Origin: Cordylochernes scorpioides
Taxonomy: Eukaryota; Arthropoda; Arachnida; Pseudoscorpiones; Chernetidae
Reading direction: 5' to 3'
Length of the DNA: 64,000 nt
Assembly (NCBI GenBank): GCA_030710605.1
Contig: CP092863.1
Location: 110,540,426 to 110,604,425, forward strand
Shown: positions 22,425 to 32,441 of the stretch, piece by piece
How the letters are laid out: each line of letters opens with the position of its first letter
How positions within the stretch are numbered: the stretch's first letter is position 1
The notes under the pieces: generated by a model
Told to the model about the DNA's origin: nothing
Database searches by the model: none
What the model saw: the letters and a program-made list of their open reading frames with translations, nothing else
Program-made: the position numbers and the translations under genes

Positions 22425-22498
22425 GGGCTTGTGGCGCAACGGATAACGCGGTCTGACTACGGATCAGAAGATTCCAGGTTCGAATCCTGGCAGGCTCG
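22425..22498 (+). tRNA. tRNA-Arg(ACG), with one extra base
   Basis: Acceptor gggcttg pairs with caggctc, allowing G-U. Anticodon loop ctacgga presents ACG at 22459-22461. The T arm ccaggttcgaatcctgg is intact and a T-run follows at about 22500. It is 74 nt: relative to the copy at 33791-33863 there is one extra G between the D arm and the anticodon stem (gcggtctga against gcgtctga). This could reduce function or be an assembly error. It probably sits in the long lim1 intron. Confidence 0.85.
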
Positions 22499-22589
22499 TC
22501 TTTTTTTTTTAAATTATTATTATTTTTAGTAGTATATTATTATCATTTATTTATTATTATCACTTTTTATTATTATTCCTACGTATGAA

Positions 22590-22962
22590 CAATACTTTCA
22601 TGGACAAAACTTAAGGAAGTTGTACCTTTTAGCATGTATATCGGGATTCAGACAATAACTCTGAAAGATACACTCATGGACAAAACTTAAGGAAGCTGTA
22701 CCTTTAGCATGTATTTCGGGATTCAAACAATAACTCTGAAAGATACACTCCTGGACAAAACTTAAGGAAGTTGTAACTTTCAGCATGTATATCGGGATTC
22801 AGACAATAACTCTGAAAGATATTACAGTGACCTTTATTGAAAGCATACGAGATAACCAAGTATGAACAAAATTGTCTTAGTCTCCTTTAAAAAAAAAAAA
22901 AAATAGACGACCGGCGACATCAAATACTTTCCAATTCCTTTAGTTTTTTTTTCCATGTATGT
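22590..22962 (+). mobile_element. Mariner-type MITE with three 74-bp units
   Basis: Units beginning ggacaaaacttaaggaag at about 22601, 22677 and 22753 lead into the unique end (ttacagtgacctttattgaa, gacgaccggcgacatc) and a decayed right terminus (cctttagtttttttttccatg). Confidence 0.75.
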
Positions 22963-23339
22963 AAACAAGGAAACCTAAAAGACACCTCCACAAATGACCG
23001 GTAACCTATGACTCCGGGGTTGAGACATAATAAAACATTGTCATCCTTTTATACTTTCTCTCTCTCTCTCTCTTTAACTTAACACTGGTATACTTTTCTG
23101 AAAACATTTTTTTTCTCTTAATATATATATATATATATATATATTAAATTTTTTAAAAGCTACCTAAGCATTCTACGATGAAAAAAAGTTTTTTTTTAAA
23201 TTGTAAAAATATATATATCGTTTTTTTTTTTTTTTAATCTAAATATAGAAAAGAAAAGGTTTAAAAAGATAATGATATCATAAATTCAATAAAAATTGAA
23301 TATATAGAAGTTTTCCTTTCATACGAATGTCGGTGTTTG

Positions 23340-23705
23340 TTTTATTTAAGTTAAAAATAGAAATCACAAGACGGTTCATTTAAGGTAGTTTTATGGGCCA
23401 TGATCAGCTCGAGGGTGGCGCTCGAGTGGCAGAAATTGGAACTAAAATTGGTTTACTGTTTTTACCTATATTTAAAAGTGAGATGTCACATGTGGGGTTT
23501 GATAATGATAAATAAATCATTATAAAAGTTGTTTCTTTAAAATTTCACTTTAAACGGGATGTACTTGTACAAAGGTAATTTTAGTTACAATTTTGGCCAC
23601 TCGAGCGCCACAGTCGCGCTGATATTTGTCCATAAAGTTGATTTATTTGAAACGACTTTTGATTTCTCTTTTTTTTTTACTTGAATTAAACTACAGTGAG
23701 ATCTT
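23340..23705. mobile_element. Foldback element with ~110-bp inverted arms
   Basis: The left arm (tttatgggcc, atcagc, gtggcgctcgagtggc, aactaaaatt) matches the reverse complement of the right arm (aattttagtt, gccactcgagcgccac, gctgat, tccataaagt). A ~120-bp spacer separates them. The gtggcgctcgagtggc block is exact in both arms. Non-coding, MITE-like; family not recognised. Confidence 0.7.
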
Positions 23706-23773
23706 TTACATATATATAGAATTTTTATATATTGAATATATCTATGTCAAAGATTTTATTTTCTAATTCCTAT

Positions 23774-24313
23774 ATACACTCATGGACAAAACTTAAGGAG
23801 ACAGAGGCTGTTCACACTTGGTTATCTCGCGGGTCTTCAATAAAGGTCACTGTAATATCTTTCAGAGTTATTGTCTCAATTCCAATACACATGCTAAAAG
23901 GTAATCTTCCTTAAGTTTTGTCCATGAGTTTTTCTTTCAGAGTTATTGTCTGAATCCCGATATACATGCTGAAAGGTACAACTTCCTTAAGTTTTGTCCA
24001 TGAGTGTATCTTTCAGAGTTATTGTCTCAATCCCGATATACATGCTAAAAGGTACAACTTCCTTAAGTTTTTGTCCATGAGTGTATCTTTCAGAGTTATT
24101 GTCTGAATCCCGATATACATGCTAAAAGGTACAACTTCCTTATGTTTTGTCCATGAGTGTATCTTTCAGAGTTATTGTCTGAATCCCGATATACATGCTA
24201 AAAGGTACAACTTCCTTAAGTTTTGTCCATGAGTTTATCTTTCAGAGATATTGTCTGAATCCCGATATACATGCTGAAAGGTACAACTTCCTTAAGTTTT
24301 GTCCATGAGTGTC
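23774..24313 (-). mobile_element. Mariner-type MITE array ending 43 bp before a lim1 exon
   Basis: Reverse-oriented copies of the 74-bp unit (ttgtctgaatcccgatatac, cttaagttttgtccatgagt), about six, behind a shortened unique end. The last terminus stops at 24313. The lim1 acceptor follows at 24356, so the branch point must lie in the 43-bp gap or inside the array. Confidence 0.8.
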
Positions 24314-24356
24314 ATGTCCACCCTATGCAGCATGTAACAAATGAAATGTTGTCCAG

Positions 24357-24583
24357 GTCTGGTTCCAAAACCGCCGCTCCAAAGAACGCCGGATGAAGCA
24401 GCTCAGTACGTTGGGCGCCAGGAGACATTTCTTCCGTAATCCACGACGAGCCATGCGACCCCTGCGGCCAGGAATGTCCCCTGATGAACCCTTAGAAGAC
24501 AGTCCGGAGATGGTGCCCCCCGGTGGTCCAGGGGGCGCAGGGGGGTGGGGGAGGTGGTGGCGGGGGCTTCGCGTATTTCTCCG
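24357..24583 (+). CDS. lim1: lim1 (Lhx1/5) exon A: homeodomain helix 3 and linker
   Basis: Begins in phase 0 after ttgtccag with [16 protein letters not shown], the recognition-helix end of an Lhx1/5-class LIM homeodomain. [16 protein letters not shown], also characteristic of this class, follows. A Gly-rich stretch precedes FAYFS and the donor g|gtaagt at 24584. The intron between homeodomain residues 46 and 47 is usual for LIM-homeobox genes. LIM domains and the first part of the homeodomain were not found upstream, so that intron appears to exceed 24 kb. The Gly-rich tract is out of frame as given: six Gs at 24540-24545, where five would join the two halves. The protein is a nuclear DNA-binding transcription factor. 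Confidence 0.93.
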
Positions 24584-24689
24584 GTAAGTCACAGACGCCA
24601 TTCTTCTTTTCACAAATCCTTGCCTTGCTTTTGGTGTGAAATAAATAAACATAATAATAGAAGGAGAAACACAAGTAGGGAAGAAAATC

Positions 24690-24754
24690 TTCTTTTTATA
24701 AGAAAATGATTGTACAAGCTTTCGGTTAAGACGTATTTCATAAGAGAAGTATAT
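24690..24754 (-). other. Decayed Penelope-like terminus
   Basis: On the minus strand cttaaccgaaagcttgtac follows a degenerate first box (ctcttatgaaatacg). The gaaagctt part matches the hammerhead region of the Penelope-like elements at 38878 and later. Confidence 0.3.
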
Positions 24755-25044
24755 TTATCCCTAGTACACGTGGCCATGATAATCATGCCACCATGAGGAA
24801 GATGGTGACTACTTTTACTGTAAGTGCATCACATGCCTACACATGTAAAAATCAGTTCGACTTTTTTTACCTTTACAATGGTGCTAGAGCCCCGTTTGGT
24901 TACTTGCACTCGCTGGTGGGGTTGGACTTTTGCAAGAATCGGGGATTTTTTTTTTTTTATTAGAAAAAAAGGGCCCAATGCGAGATTCGATCCCGGGTCG
25001 TAGCGTTCGAAAACCAACGGTTTAGAGCATCTTTCCACCGACTC
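24755..25044 (-). mobile_element. tRNA-derived SINE (reverse)
   Basis: Reverse complement of the family at 7441. Its 3' end (ttatccctagtacacgtgg) is on the left. The head on the right has the box B relic cgatcccggg and box A-like catctttccaccgact. Confidence 0.85.
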
Positions 25045-25054
25045 CCTTTATGGA

Positions 25055-25105
25055 GGACGATCGTATAAGCTTTCGGGAACTACGTTCTTCAGAAGGCAAT
25101 ACGAT
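25055..25105 (-). other. Penelope-like terminus with hammerhead-type core
   Basis: On the minus strand: cttctgaagaacgtag, then ttcccgaaagcttatacg. CUGAAGA and GAAA fit the hammerhead core, but stem II is weak. Likely a truncated element end in the lim1 intron, antisense to the gene. Confidence 0.4.
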
Positions 25106-25359
25106 GTCGGTTATAATAGTCCATGTATGGAATGCAACAATAGAGGTATAGTTGAATTCATAAACAATCAAAGCATTGTATTGTTGGAACAAGATGAGAA
25201 TACCATTATTGTAACTACACCACGGCGTTATATCCATTGTTGCCAACAATAGAAAAGAACCAACCTCAGTATTTAATTGTTGGTTGTCAAGTGGGGTAAA
25301 TCCCTAACAACAATGAGGACAACTTAGCTAGAGTATCTGAAACTTTCATTGCAACAACA

Positions 25360-25690
25360 CTTCTAACTTACAACCAACAGCATTGTTGTGAGACGGGTTG
25401 TGAGAAATCATCAATATTTTGGTGACCTCAACGAGTTGCCCCACACTTATAGCTGCAATAATACGTAAGCGTGTCGTTCTGTTGACACAATACAACAGAG
25501 GAATCCAAACAAAACAACACACGTCTAACTAACAACCAACAGCATTTCATTGTTGTAAGACGGTATATGAGAAATTAGCAACATTTTGGTGACCTTAACG
25601 AGTTACCCCACACTTATTGCTGTAATAATACATCAGCTTGTGGTTTTGTTAACACAATAGACGATAGAGGAATTGCAACAATAACAATGA
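25360..25690. repeat. ~167-bp tandem duplication
   Basis: gagaaatcatcaatattttg, ggtgacctcaacgagttgcc and ccacacttat appear at 25391-25450. Diverged copies appear from 25557. Two copies, roughly 80-90 % alike by eye. Confidence 0.75.
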
Positions 25691-25984
25691 TTGTTGTGCA
25701 AACACCAGCCACCACCGCAGCATGCGCGAGTGTTTGGTGAGAAAACAACGAAGATCTGTGGTGACAGCTGCACTGATCGAAGTCCGCGCACGCCATCTCG
25801 CGTGACGACGGCTTAAATGAGCTGGATTAATAAATCTCACAGAGATTGGTTGCTCAGCCGTCTGGCAACCCTGGAGTGGTGTCACTCTCCTACCTATCCT
25901 ACAGGACGGCCAAGCTGTGATCACATCTTGATCTGAGGATCAAACTATGCTCTCTTTACATCTCGGACCCATATACTTATTTCT

Positions 25985-26969
25985 TGGCGAGAACAGGCCG
26001 CTGGTTGGGCTAGGTTTCCACAGTACACGGTGAGAACAGGCCGCTGGTTGGACTAGGCGTCCACAGTACACGGTGAGAACAGGCTGTCAGTTGGACTAGG
26101 CGTCCACAGTACCCGGTGAGAACAGGCTGTCAGTTGGACTAGGCGTCCACAGTACACGGTGAGAACAGGCCGCTGGTTGGACTAGGCGTCCACAGTACAC
26201 GGTGAGAACAGGCCGCTGGTTGGACTAGGCGTCCACAGTACACGGTGAGAACAGGCTGTCAGTTGGACTAGGTGTCCACAGTACACGGTGAGAACAGGCC
26301 ACTGGTTGGGCTAGGTTTCCACAGTACACGGTGAGAACAGGCTGTCAGTTGGACTAAGTGTCCACAGTACACGGTGAGAACAGGCCGCTGGTTGGGCTAG
26401 GTTTCCACAGTACACGGTGAGAACAGGCTGTCAGTTGGACTAGGTGTCCACAGTACACGGTGAGAACAGGCCGCTGGTTGGGCTAGGTTTCCACAGTACA
26501 CGGTGAGAACAAGCTGTCAGTTGGACTAGGCGTCCACAGTACACGGTGAGAACAGGCTGTCAGTTGGACTAGGAGTCCACAGTACACGGTGAGAACAGGC
26601 TGTCAGTTGGACTAGGCGTCCACAGTACACGGTGAGACCAGGCCGCTGGGTGTCCACAGTACACGGTAAGAACAGGCCGCTGGTTGGGCTAGGTTTGCTT
26701 GATACACGGTGAGAACAAGCTGTCAATTGGACTAGGCGTCCACAGTACACGGTGAGAACAGGCTGTCAGTTGGACTAGGCGTCCACAGTACACGGTGAGA
26801 ACAAGCTGTCAATTGGACTAGGCGTCCACAGTACACGGTGAGAACAAGCTGTCAATTGGACTAGGCGTCCACAGTACACGGTGAAAACAGGCTGTCAGTT
26901 GGACTAGGTTTCCTTGATAAACGGTGAGAACAGGCTGTCAGTTGAACTAGGTGTCCACAGTACACGGTG
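25985..26969. repeat. 43-bp minisatellite in lim1 intron, ~23 copies
   Basis: The unit ggtgagaacaggctgtcagt, then tggactaggcgtccacagta and cac repeats every 43 bp, in two main variants (ccgctggttgggctaggttt versus tgtcagttggactaggcgtc). Every unit contains an acceptor-like tttccacag or gtccacag and a donor-like ggtgag. The array ends about 40 bp before the exon B acceptor. Confidence 0.92.
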
Positions 26970-27010
26970 TCTACCACGCCGTGTAGATAACCAGACCCGT
27001 GGTGTTCCAG

Positions 27011-27179
27011 ACTCCAGTAACCCAGGGGACTACGGGTACGGTAAACCATCCCGGATTCTACGACTTCTTCCCCAGCCAGCCCCCGCCTCCCGACGGTCTA
27101 AACTTCCCCCTGGGCAATCCACCACCCACCTCGGCCCCCTCCGGCGGCGAACACCCGCTCCCCTCACAGATGGTCTCAG
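27011..27179 (+). CDS. lim1: lim1 (Lhx1/5) exon B: C-terminal region
   Basis: Joined to exon A the border codon is g|ac (Asp), giving FAYFS-DSSNPGDYGYG. After one frame change comes GFYDFFPSQPPPPDGLNF, matching the conserved YDFFP block of vertebrate LHX1/LHX5. It ends EHPLPSQMVS with donor g|gtcagt at 27180. The frame change lies at ccc 27050-27052; with two Cs the reading KPSGFYDFFPS is continuous. Two homopolymer lesions in one conserved gene point to base-calling errors rather than decay, but a true pseudogene is not excluded. The region is a Pro/Gly/Ser-rich C-terminal tail. Confidence 0.88.
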
Positions 27180-27227
27180 GTCAGTCCCTCAACTCTCACT
27201 CTACCTTAACGTATCCACCAACAAACC

Positions 27228-27400
27228 TTGCACCACGCTGACGAGGGCCAACAACCCGAAACGCGTACCTGATTAGATTTTTATTTATTAATCAAGAATG
27301 CGTATATTTCGGACAATTCTGGATTTTTTTTTAATCAACGAATAGTTGATATTTATTCCGATAGATGGCGCAAGCCATCAGCAACTTTTAGTTAATTAGA
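27228..27400 (+). mobile_element. Small hammerhead element in lim1 intron
   Basis: A hammerhead at the left end is followed by ttattaatcaagaatgcg, gaatagttgatatttattcc and gatagatggcgcaagccatc. The same order occurs at 60673-60835, with the tail alone at 19033. About 170 bp, non-coding. Confidence 0.7.
27232..27273 (+). ncRNA. Hammerhead ribozyme motif, sense to lim1
   Basis: CTGACGA (27238-27244), stem II GGG/CCC with loop ccaacaa, GAAA (27258-27261), minimal stem III (A-C with G-U) and a GUA cleavage triplet ending 27267. Stem I has two mismatches (C-C and C-A). The core is complete. Strand and position put it inside the lim1 primary transcript. Confidence 0.65.
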
Positions 27401-27591
27401 AGACGCCTTTTCATAATTTATCCTCTTGATCCCAATACAATTTCTCACTTTTGTGTTATTTTTCTCACGAAGAAAGAATGGCTTTGAGATTGGTATTAAA
27501 GTTGCTTCATTATGGCCTTAATATAAGATTATAAAATGTTAAATGTGAAAATAAAAAGGTCATATAAGTATATAGAGTTAACATCAATATA

Positions 27592-27640
27592 CATTCATGG
27601 ACAAAACTTAAGGAAGTTGTACCTTACAGCATGTACTCGT
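27592..27640 (+). mobile_element. Mariner-type MITE left-end fragment
   Basis: tacattcatggacaaaactt, aaggaagttgtacc and cagcatgta only. It breaks off into the LINE-like repeat. Confidence 0.65.
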
Positions 27641-27965
27641 ATATCCGCCTTTGCCGGTCCCAAGCCCGGATGAAAAAGGAGGAGGGGGAGCAGTAACAAG
27701 CTCGGTAAAAAAACCTGGGCTCAGCTGGTCCGACTGATAGTACCCTGTAAGGGCTTCTGATCCAGGGATACAGGATGAGCAGCGTTTGTACTCCATGTTA
27801 GGAGCGACTGTACATGGCGTCTGTTCCTCATGTCAGAGGCGGCCATTTCTTTTGGAGCTAAGTCGGCCTGCCACTGAGTAGTGCTCCCAGTCTTAATGAC
27901 AAAGGTAGACGCATTCTACTTCCCCCAGTGTGGAGATAAGAAAGAAGAAGAAGAAGAAGATTTTT
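27641..27965 (+). repeat. Dispersed repeat ending (AAG)n, LINE-like
   Basis: Holds ccggtcccaagcccggatga, a ctgagtagtgctcccagtct block, tgtggagataagaaagaag and (aag)n. A second copy of the 3' part is at 34383-34470. A shared 3' end with a short simple-repeat tail suggests a 5'-truncated non-LTR retrotransposon. No reverse transcriptase is encoded here. Confidence 0.5.
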
Positions 27966-28654
27966 ATTGTTTTAGGAGAACGTTCAAATTTACATATATG
28001 GGAAATCCGTAGCTACATAAGCAAATAAGGAGTGGTTTATGCTCCATGTCTCCATTTTTAAGAACTATAAATGCCAGACAATCAAGCTCTATCTTCAAGT
28101 TTATAAGAAAAACATATAGTTTACACTTCTTCTATTTATATTGTACATCTGTGTATTGTCTTTATGATGCGTGTTGGTATTATTTTAACAAAATTTCAGT
28201 GACCAAAAAATAAAAAATAAACAAAGTTATAATGGTTCTATACTTGAAGGAACCCAACAAAATATTTTAAAACACTGAAAGTTCTCCGCGGATCTAATTT
28301 CATTAGACTTCCAAATCACAGCAATTTCCATATTACACCAATTTCCATATTTACAATGGTCCGACACGTGTGCGTGCGTTAAGCCACGTGACTGAACGTT
28401 GGCAAGGTTGCCGGACGTTTTTTTTTTCGGGAAAAAAATTCCAACTCTGTGATTTTTACCGCAAGAAATATAAATAATATAATGAATATTGAAGAATTGC
28501 AATATATTTAAATTTAAATTATTTTCTAAATTTTATTAACAAATTTTTATAATTTATTTGTTTATTTTTATATTTAAAATATCAATATTCCGTTGTATTT
28601 TAGTGGTTTAGTTGGACAGTCTGTTATTTTTTTAAATTAAAATATTTTGAATGA

Positions 28655-28780
28655 AGTTCTTTTTATTGAAGACATACGAGATAACCAAGTGTGAACAACC
28701 TCTGTCTCCTTAAAAAAAAAAAAAAAAGACGACCCGTGAAATCAAAGACTTTCCACTTCCTTAAGTTTTGTACATGTTTG
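28655..28780 (+). mobile_element. Mariner-type MITE right-end fragment
   Basis: ttattgaagacatacgagat, an A-run, gacatcaaag-like sequence and ttccttaagttttgtacatg. Only the unique right part is present. Confidence 0.7.
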
Positions 28781-28784
28781 TCCC

Positions 28785-29725
28785 AAGGCTCTATAAGAAT
28801 AAAATTTCTACTCTAAAAAACATAAATATTCCACTACGTTTGACGATGTCAGTTTACCTAGCTGTGAATACAATCAACCTTTATTGTACATCCCAAAAAA
28901 TACTTATAATTTCACCAACTAAGGCTCTATAACACCAAAATTTCTACCTCAAACATACATTTTCAACTATAACCTACCTGTGACGTTATACGTTTACCTA
29001 GCTGTGAACATAATCTACCTTTATTGTACATCCTAAGACTTATACTTTCACCAGCTAAGTCTCTATAACACCAAAAAATTCTACCTCAAACATACATTTT
29101 TCAACTAAAACCTACTTTAGTTTATATCAATTTACAGAGCTGTGAACACAATCAACCTTTATTATACTTTCACCAGCTAAGGCTTTAAAACACCAAAATT
29201 TCTACCTCAAACATACATTTTCAATTATAACCTGTTTTTGTTGATATCAGTTTACCTAGCTGTGAACAATCAATCTTTATTGTATATCCTAAGACTTATA
29301 CCTTCACCAGCTAAGGCTATATAACACCAAAATTTCTACTTCAAACATACATTTTGAACCATAACCTGTTTTTGTTGATATCAGTTTACCTAGCTGTGAA
29401 CACAAATCAACCTTTATTGTATATCCAAAAAGACTTATACTTTCACCAGCTAAGGCTCTATAACACCAAAATCTCTACCTCAAACATACATTTTCAACTA
29501 TAACCTACCTGTGACGTTATACGTTTATCTAGCTGTGAACACAAATCAACCTTTATTGCATATCCCAAAAATACTTGTACTTTCACCACCTAAGTGTTTA
29601 TAGCACCAGAATTTCTTCCTCAAACATAAATTTTCTACTATAACCTACCTGTTACGTTATCAGTTTACCTAGCTGTGGATACAATCAACCTTTATTTTAC
29701 ATTCTAAAAACACTACTACTATCCC
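28785..29725. repeat. ~135-bp tandem array in lim1 intron, 7 copies
   Basis: Units with ctttcaccagctaaggctct, ataacaccaaaatttctacc, catacattttcaactataac and agctgtgaacacaatcaacc recur about every 135 bp from 28785. The array ends about 55 bp before the last lim1 exon. Confidence 0.88.
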
Positions 29726-29780
29726 CATATGTGTCACCAACCTACATACACCTCTTTGACAACGCCATGTCAGCTCACAG

Positions 29781-29968
29781 AGCGGTATGTTGTGGGCGCA
29801 GGCCAGATCAACTTGGGGTCCGACGCCCCTTACCTCCCCCAACATAACGACCTACTCTCCCAACGATCCAGTCCTGACAGTATCCTAAGCTTGCCCTCTG
29901 TTACAGAGGCATATGGTCACCAATCCCAAGAATTCAGACAACCTATCAACGAAATGACAGCTTGGTGA
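29781..29968 (+). CDS. lim1: lim1 (Lhx1/5) exon C: C-terminus and stop
   Basis: The acceptor ctcacag|ag completes a Glu codon (g|ag), continuing SQMVS-ERYVVGAGQINLGS. The exon is open to a TGA at 29966 and ends with QPINEMTAW, matching the conserved acidic-Met-aromatic C-terminus of LHX1/LHX5 (NEAAVW type). Phases at both introns agree (phase 1). No frameshift in this exon. An earlier acceptor (gtcag at 29773) is phase 0 and would not join the frame. Confidence 0.93.
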
Positions 29969-30200
29969 TCTAATTGTGTACATAAAAAAAACACCTCTCC
30001 GCAAAACATTTGTACTTATAAATGGACACACAAACACAAACTTGTAAATAATAAATAAAAAAACTCTCTCTCATGTAGGTACTGTTTGTATATTGTAAAC
30101 ATTGCCCTGTGCCTACAGTAGATCTCTTCCTTCCCCCCCCTTCCCCCCCTTTTTTCCTTTAAAAATTCAAACACACTACTCTGTAAATAAAGCTTGTAAG
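29969..30200 (+). terminator. lim1: lim1 3' UTR with poly(A) signals
   Basis: AATAAA occurs at 30050-30055, 30054-30059 and 30186-30191. The last is followed by a GT-rich and T-rich stretch, as expected for 3' processing. Which signal is used cannot be told. Confidence 0.7.
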
Positions 30201-30239
30201 GTGTAATTTATTGTCTTTTTTTTTTGCCTACTGAAGGAG

Positions 30240-32440
30240 GATATATCTCCTATGTGAATAATGGCTACATTCTTTCAATTTTTTTAATTGTTGTTCTCCT
30301 TTCTCCACCCCTTAAAAAAACTCACATCCTTAATTAGTTATTTAAAAAACTATACAGAATATTATTTTCATTTCGAGAATTCTAAACAAGTCAAATAAAA
30401 AAAAACGAACTAAGTACAGTATGATTATATTCTGTTATATATCTATGATTGATTTTTTTAAACAAAAATTTTCACATCTATAATTTCTTTTTTGATTTAA
30501 TTTAAATCTATTCACAGCTTAGAGCTTCTTTTTTTTTTTTAAATGTGTACAGACAGCTAAGTTGCAATCATATTTTATTTTTTTGAAAAAAATCAAATAT
30601 ATTTTAAAATTTAAACTTTTTTTTTTTTTCGAATGATCTAGTCCGTGGTGGACGCACATATTCCTATCCTATCTTCTTTTTTTTTTGTTTTAAAATTTTC
30701 TTTTGCTTTTTTATAAGGTGCTGAATAAGTTACATATCGTAAATATGCAAGGATTTCTATGAAATCCTTCTTTTTTGGTCTTTTTTATATTGTTCGTAAA
30801 AAAACAAAACAAATATATTAAAAAAGTAAAATTATAAGACTATTAATTCTTCAAATGAAATTGTTTGCATATATAACTGAAATCTATTTATAAATATGTA
30901 AATATATATGTTTCAAATTTACCTAACTTTTTTACATACACGATTTATAATTTCACGCGAACTTTTTTTTCTTAAAAAAAAATATTCTTTTATGTGTAAG
31001 GTATTTCTTTTTTTTTCAAATTAATATTTATTGTTATATAAATATATAAAGTCTTAAAATTTATTCAAATAATTTATTTTCGAATGTTTACTTTTGACCA
31101 CAAAATTTTTCTTAATCAACACAGCAATTGGTATGATTTTATTTTGTTTATCTCAACTTATATATTTTTATAGTTTTTCTTTTGTTAGACTTTATATTTT
31201 TAAAAACTTTTTTTTTATCAAAAAGGACATTTTGTTTTACTGATTTTGTTTTCATTTTATCTTTTAAAAAAAATATAGTTAATACGTTTGGCCTTTTTTT
31301 TTTGTTTCCTTTTTTTTTCTCCTTAAATGTTCATTTTTAAATATATATTGATATTAATTCTTAATATTTTTTGTAAATTATTTTTTTTTTGTAAGATATG
31401 TAAATTTGTTTCTTTCAAAGTTTATAAATATACTCCGAGCTTTTTTTATTATTTTTTTTCCTGCAGAATATTATATTGAAAAATATATATAACCTCTGTT
31501 AAAAAATTATGCAAATATTAAAAGTATCTTTTGTTTATTTTCGAACATATACATAAAACAATTTTAAAAAAAAATCGTAAAGATACCCATACGTAAGTAA
31601 CGATTTTTTTTTTAATTATATTTTTTAAATCACTAATACCATGCAAAATATATTCCTGTATAATATATAAAATATGTAAATTACTATACAAAAGAAAATG
31701 TAAAATATGTGTATTATTTTTTCCCCCCAATAGTTGTTTAAAAAAATTAGCACAATTAAATTATATACCTTTAAAAAATATTCATTGAAAATATTTTAAA
31801 ACAGTTTTTACAATTAGCAAAATATAATTTTCAAAAAAATATATCATTTTTTAAAATATAATAGAAGTTATGAAATTTAAAAAAAAAGCAAATAGTTTAA
31901 ATGAATTATTTCAAATTATCTTTTGGCATATTGAAAAAAATGCGTGCAATTTTATATTAAAAAAAAAAATGTTTTGATAATTGTTTCTTTTTAATATCAT
32001 TTTCCATTTATTATATTTTTAATTGTAATAGGTAAAAAAAGTATTTATATATCAATATTATTTTTATTTTATGACAATTAAAAAATAAATAAAATTTCAA
32101 ATAAAAAGATCATCTTTTTTTTTTTTTATTATGTTCACTGCCGCTATAATATTTTCAAAGTTTTTATAAATTTTTATTTAATAAAAAAAAAAGCTTTGAT
32201 TATATTTAATATTTTTTTTTATCATTTCCTTTTTTTATTATTTTTTTATTTAGGTTTATATATATATTTATAAATGAGCTTATGAAGAAAAAAACAAATT
32301 GATTTTTCGGTGGGACTGGGGCAACAATACCCAGACTTTTCAATGAATGTAGAAATATATTTACCATCACATGAATAAAAAAAAAAACTGTGATTTATCA
32401 TCTTAAATGTGTCATCTTTTTATTTTTTATTTTTCAAAAT
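30240..32440. other. 2.2 kb of extreme AT-rich DNA, no gene
   Basis: Long A and T homopolymers with only short low-complexity open frames. It could include an extended lim1 3' UTR, but no further strong downstream signal was picked out. Confidence 0.5.
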
Positions 32441-32441
32441 A

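Larger units (their letters stand above)
24584..27010 (+). other. lim1: lim1 intron A-B
   Basis: Donor gtaagt; acceptor ttccag at 27005-27010. It holds a reverse SINE, Penelope-like relics, a 167-bp duplication and a 43-bp minisatellite that ends about 40 bp before the acceptor. Confidence 0.85.
27180..29780 (+). other. lim1: lim1 intron B-C
   Basis: Donor gtcagt at 27180 and acceptor ctcacag ending 29780. It holds a sense-strand hammerhead motif 52 bp into the intron, MITE fragments, a LINE-like repeat and a 135-bp tandem array. Confidence 0.85.

Noticed and set aside
1-24356. LIM domains or the first homeobox exon of lim1
   Set aside because: Looked for paired CxxC/HxxC patterns and the TPKPTRHIRE-type homeodomain segment upstream of exon A and found none; presumed outside the window.
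24323-24652. Antisense open frames over lim1 exon A
   Set aside because: Shadow frames of a GC-rich coding exon; the plus strand has splice sites and the homeodomain signature.
26526-27049. Minus-strand open frames with repeated Cys/Leu peptides
   Set aside because: Repeat readings of the 43-bp minisatellite in the lim1 intron.
27641-27760. Possible HDV-like ribozyme at the start of the LINE-like repeat (ccggtcccaagcccgg)
   Set aside because: A short stem is visible, but I could not build the nested double pseudoknot by eye.
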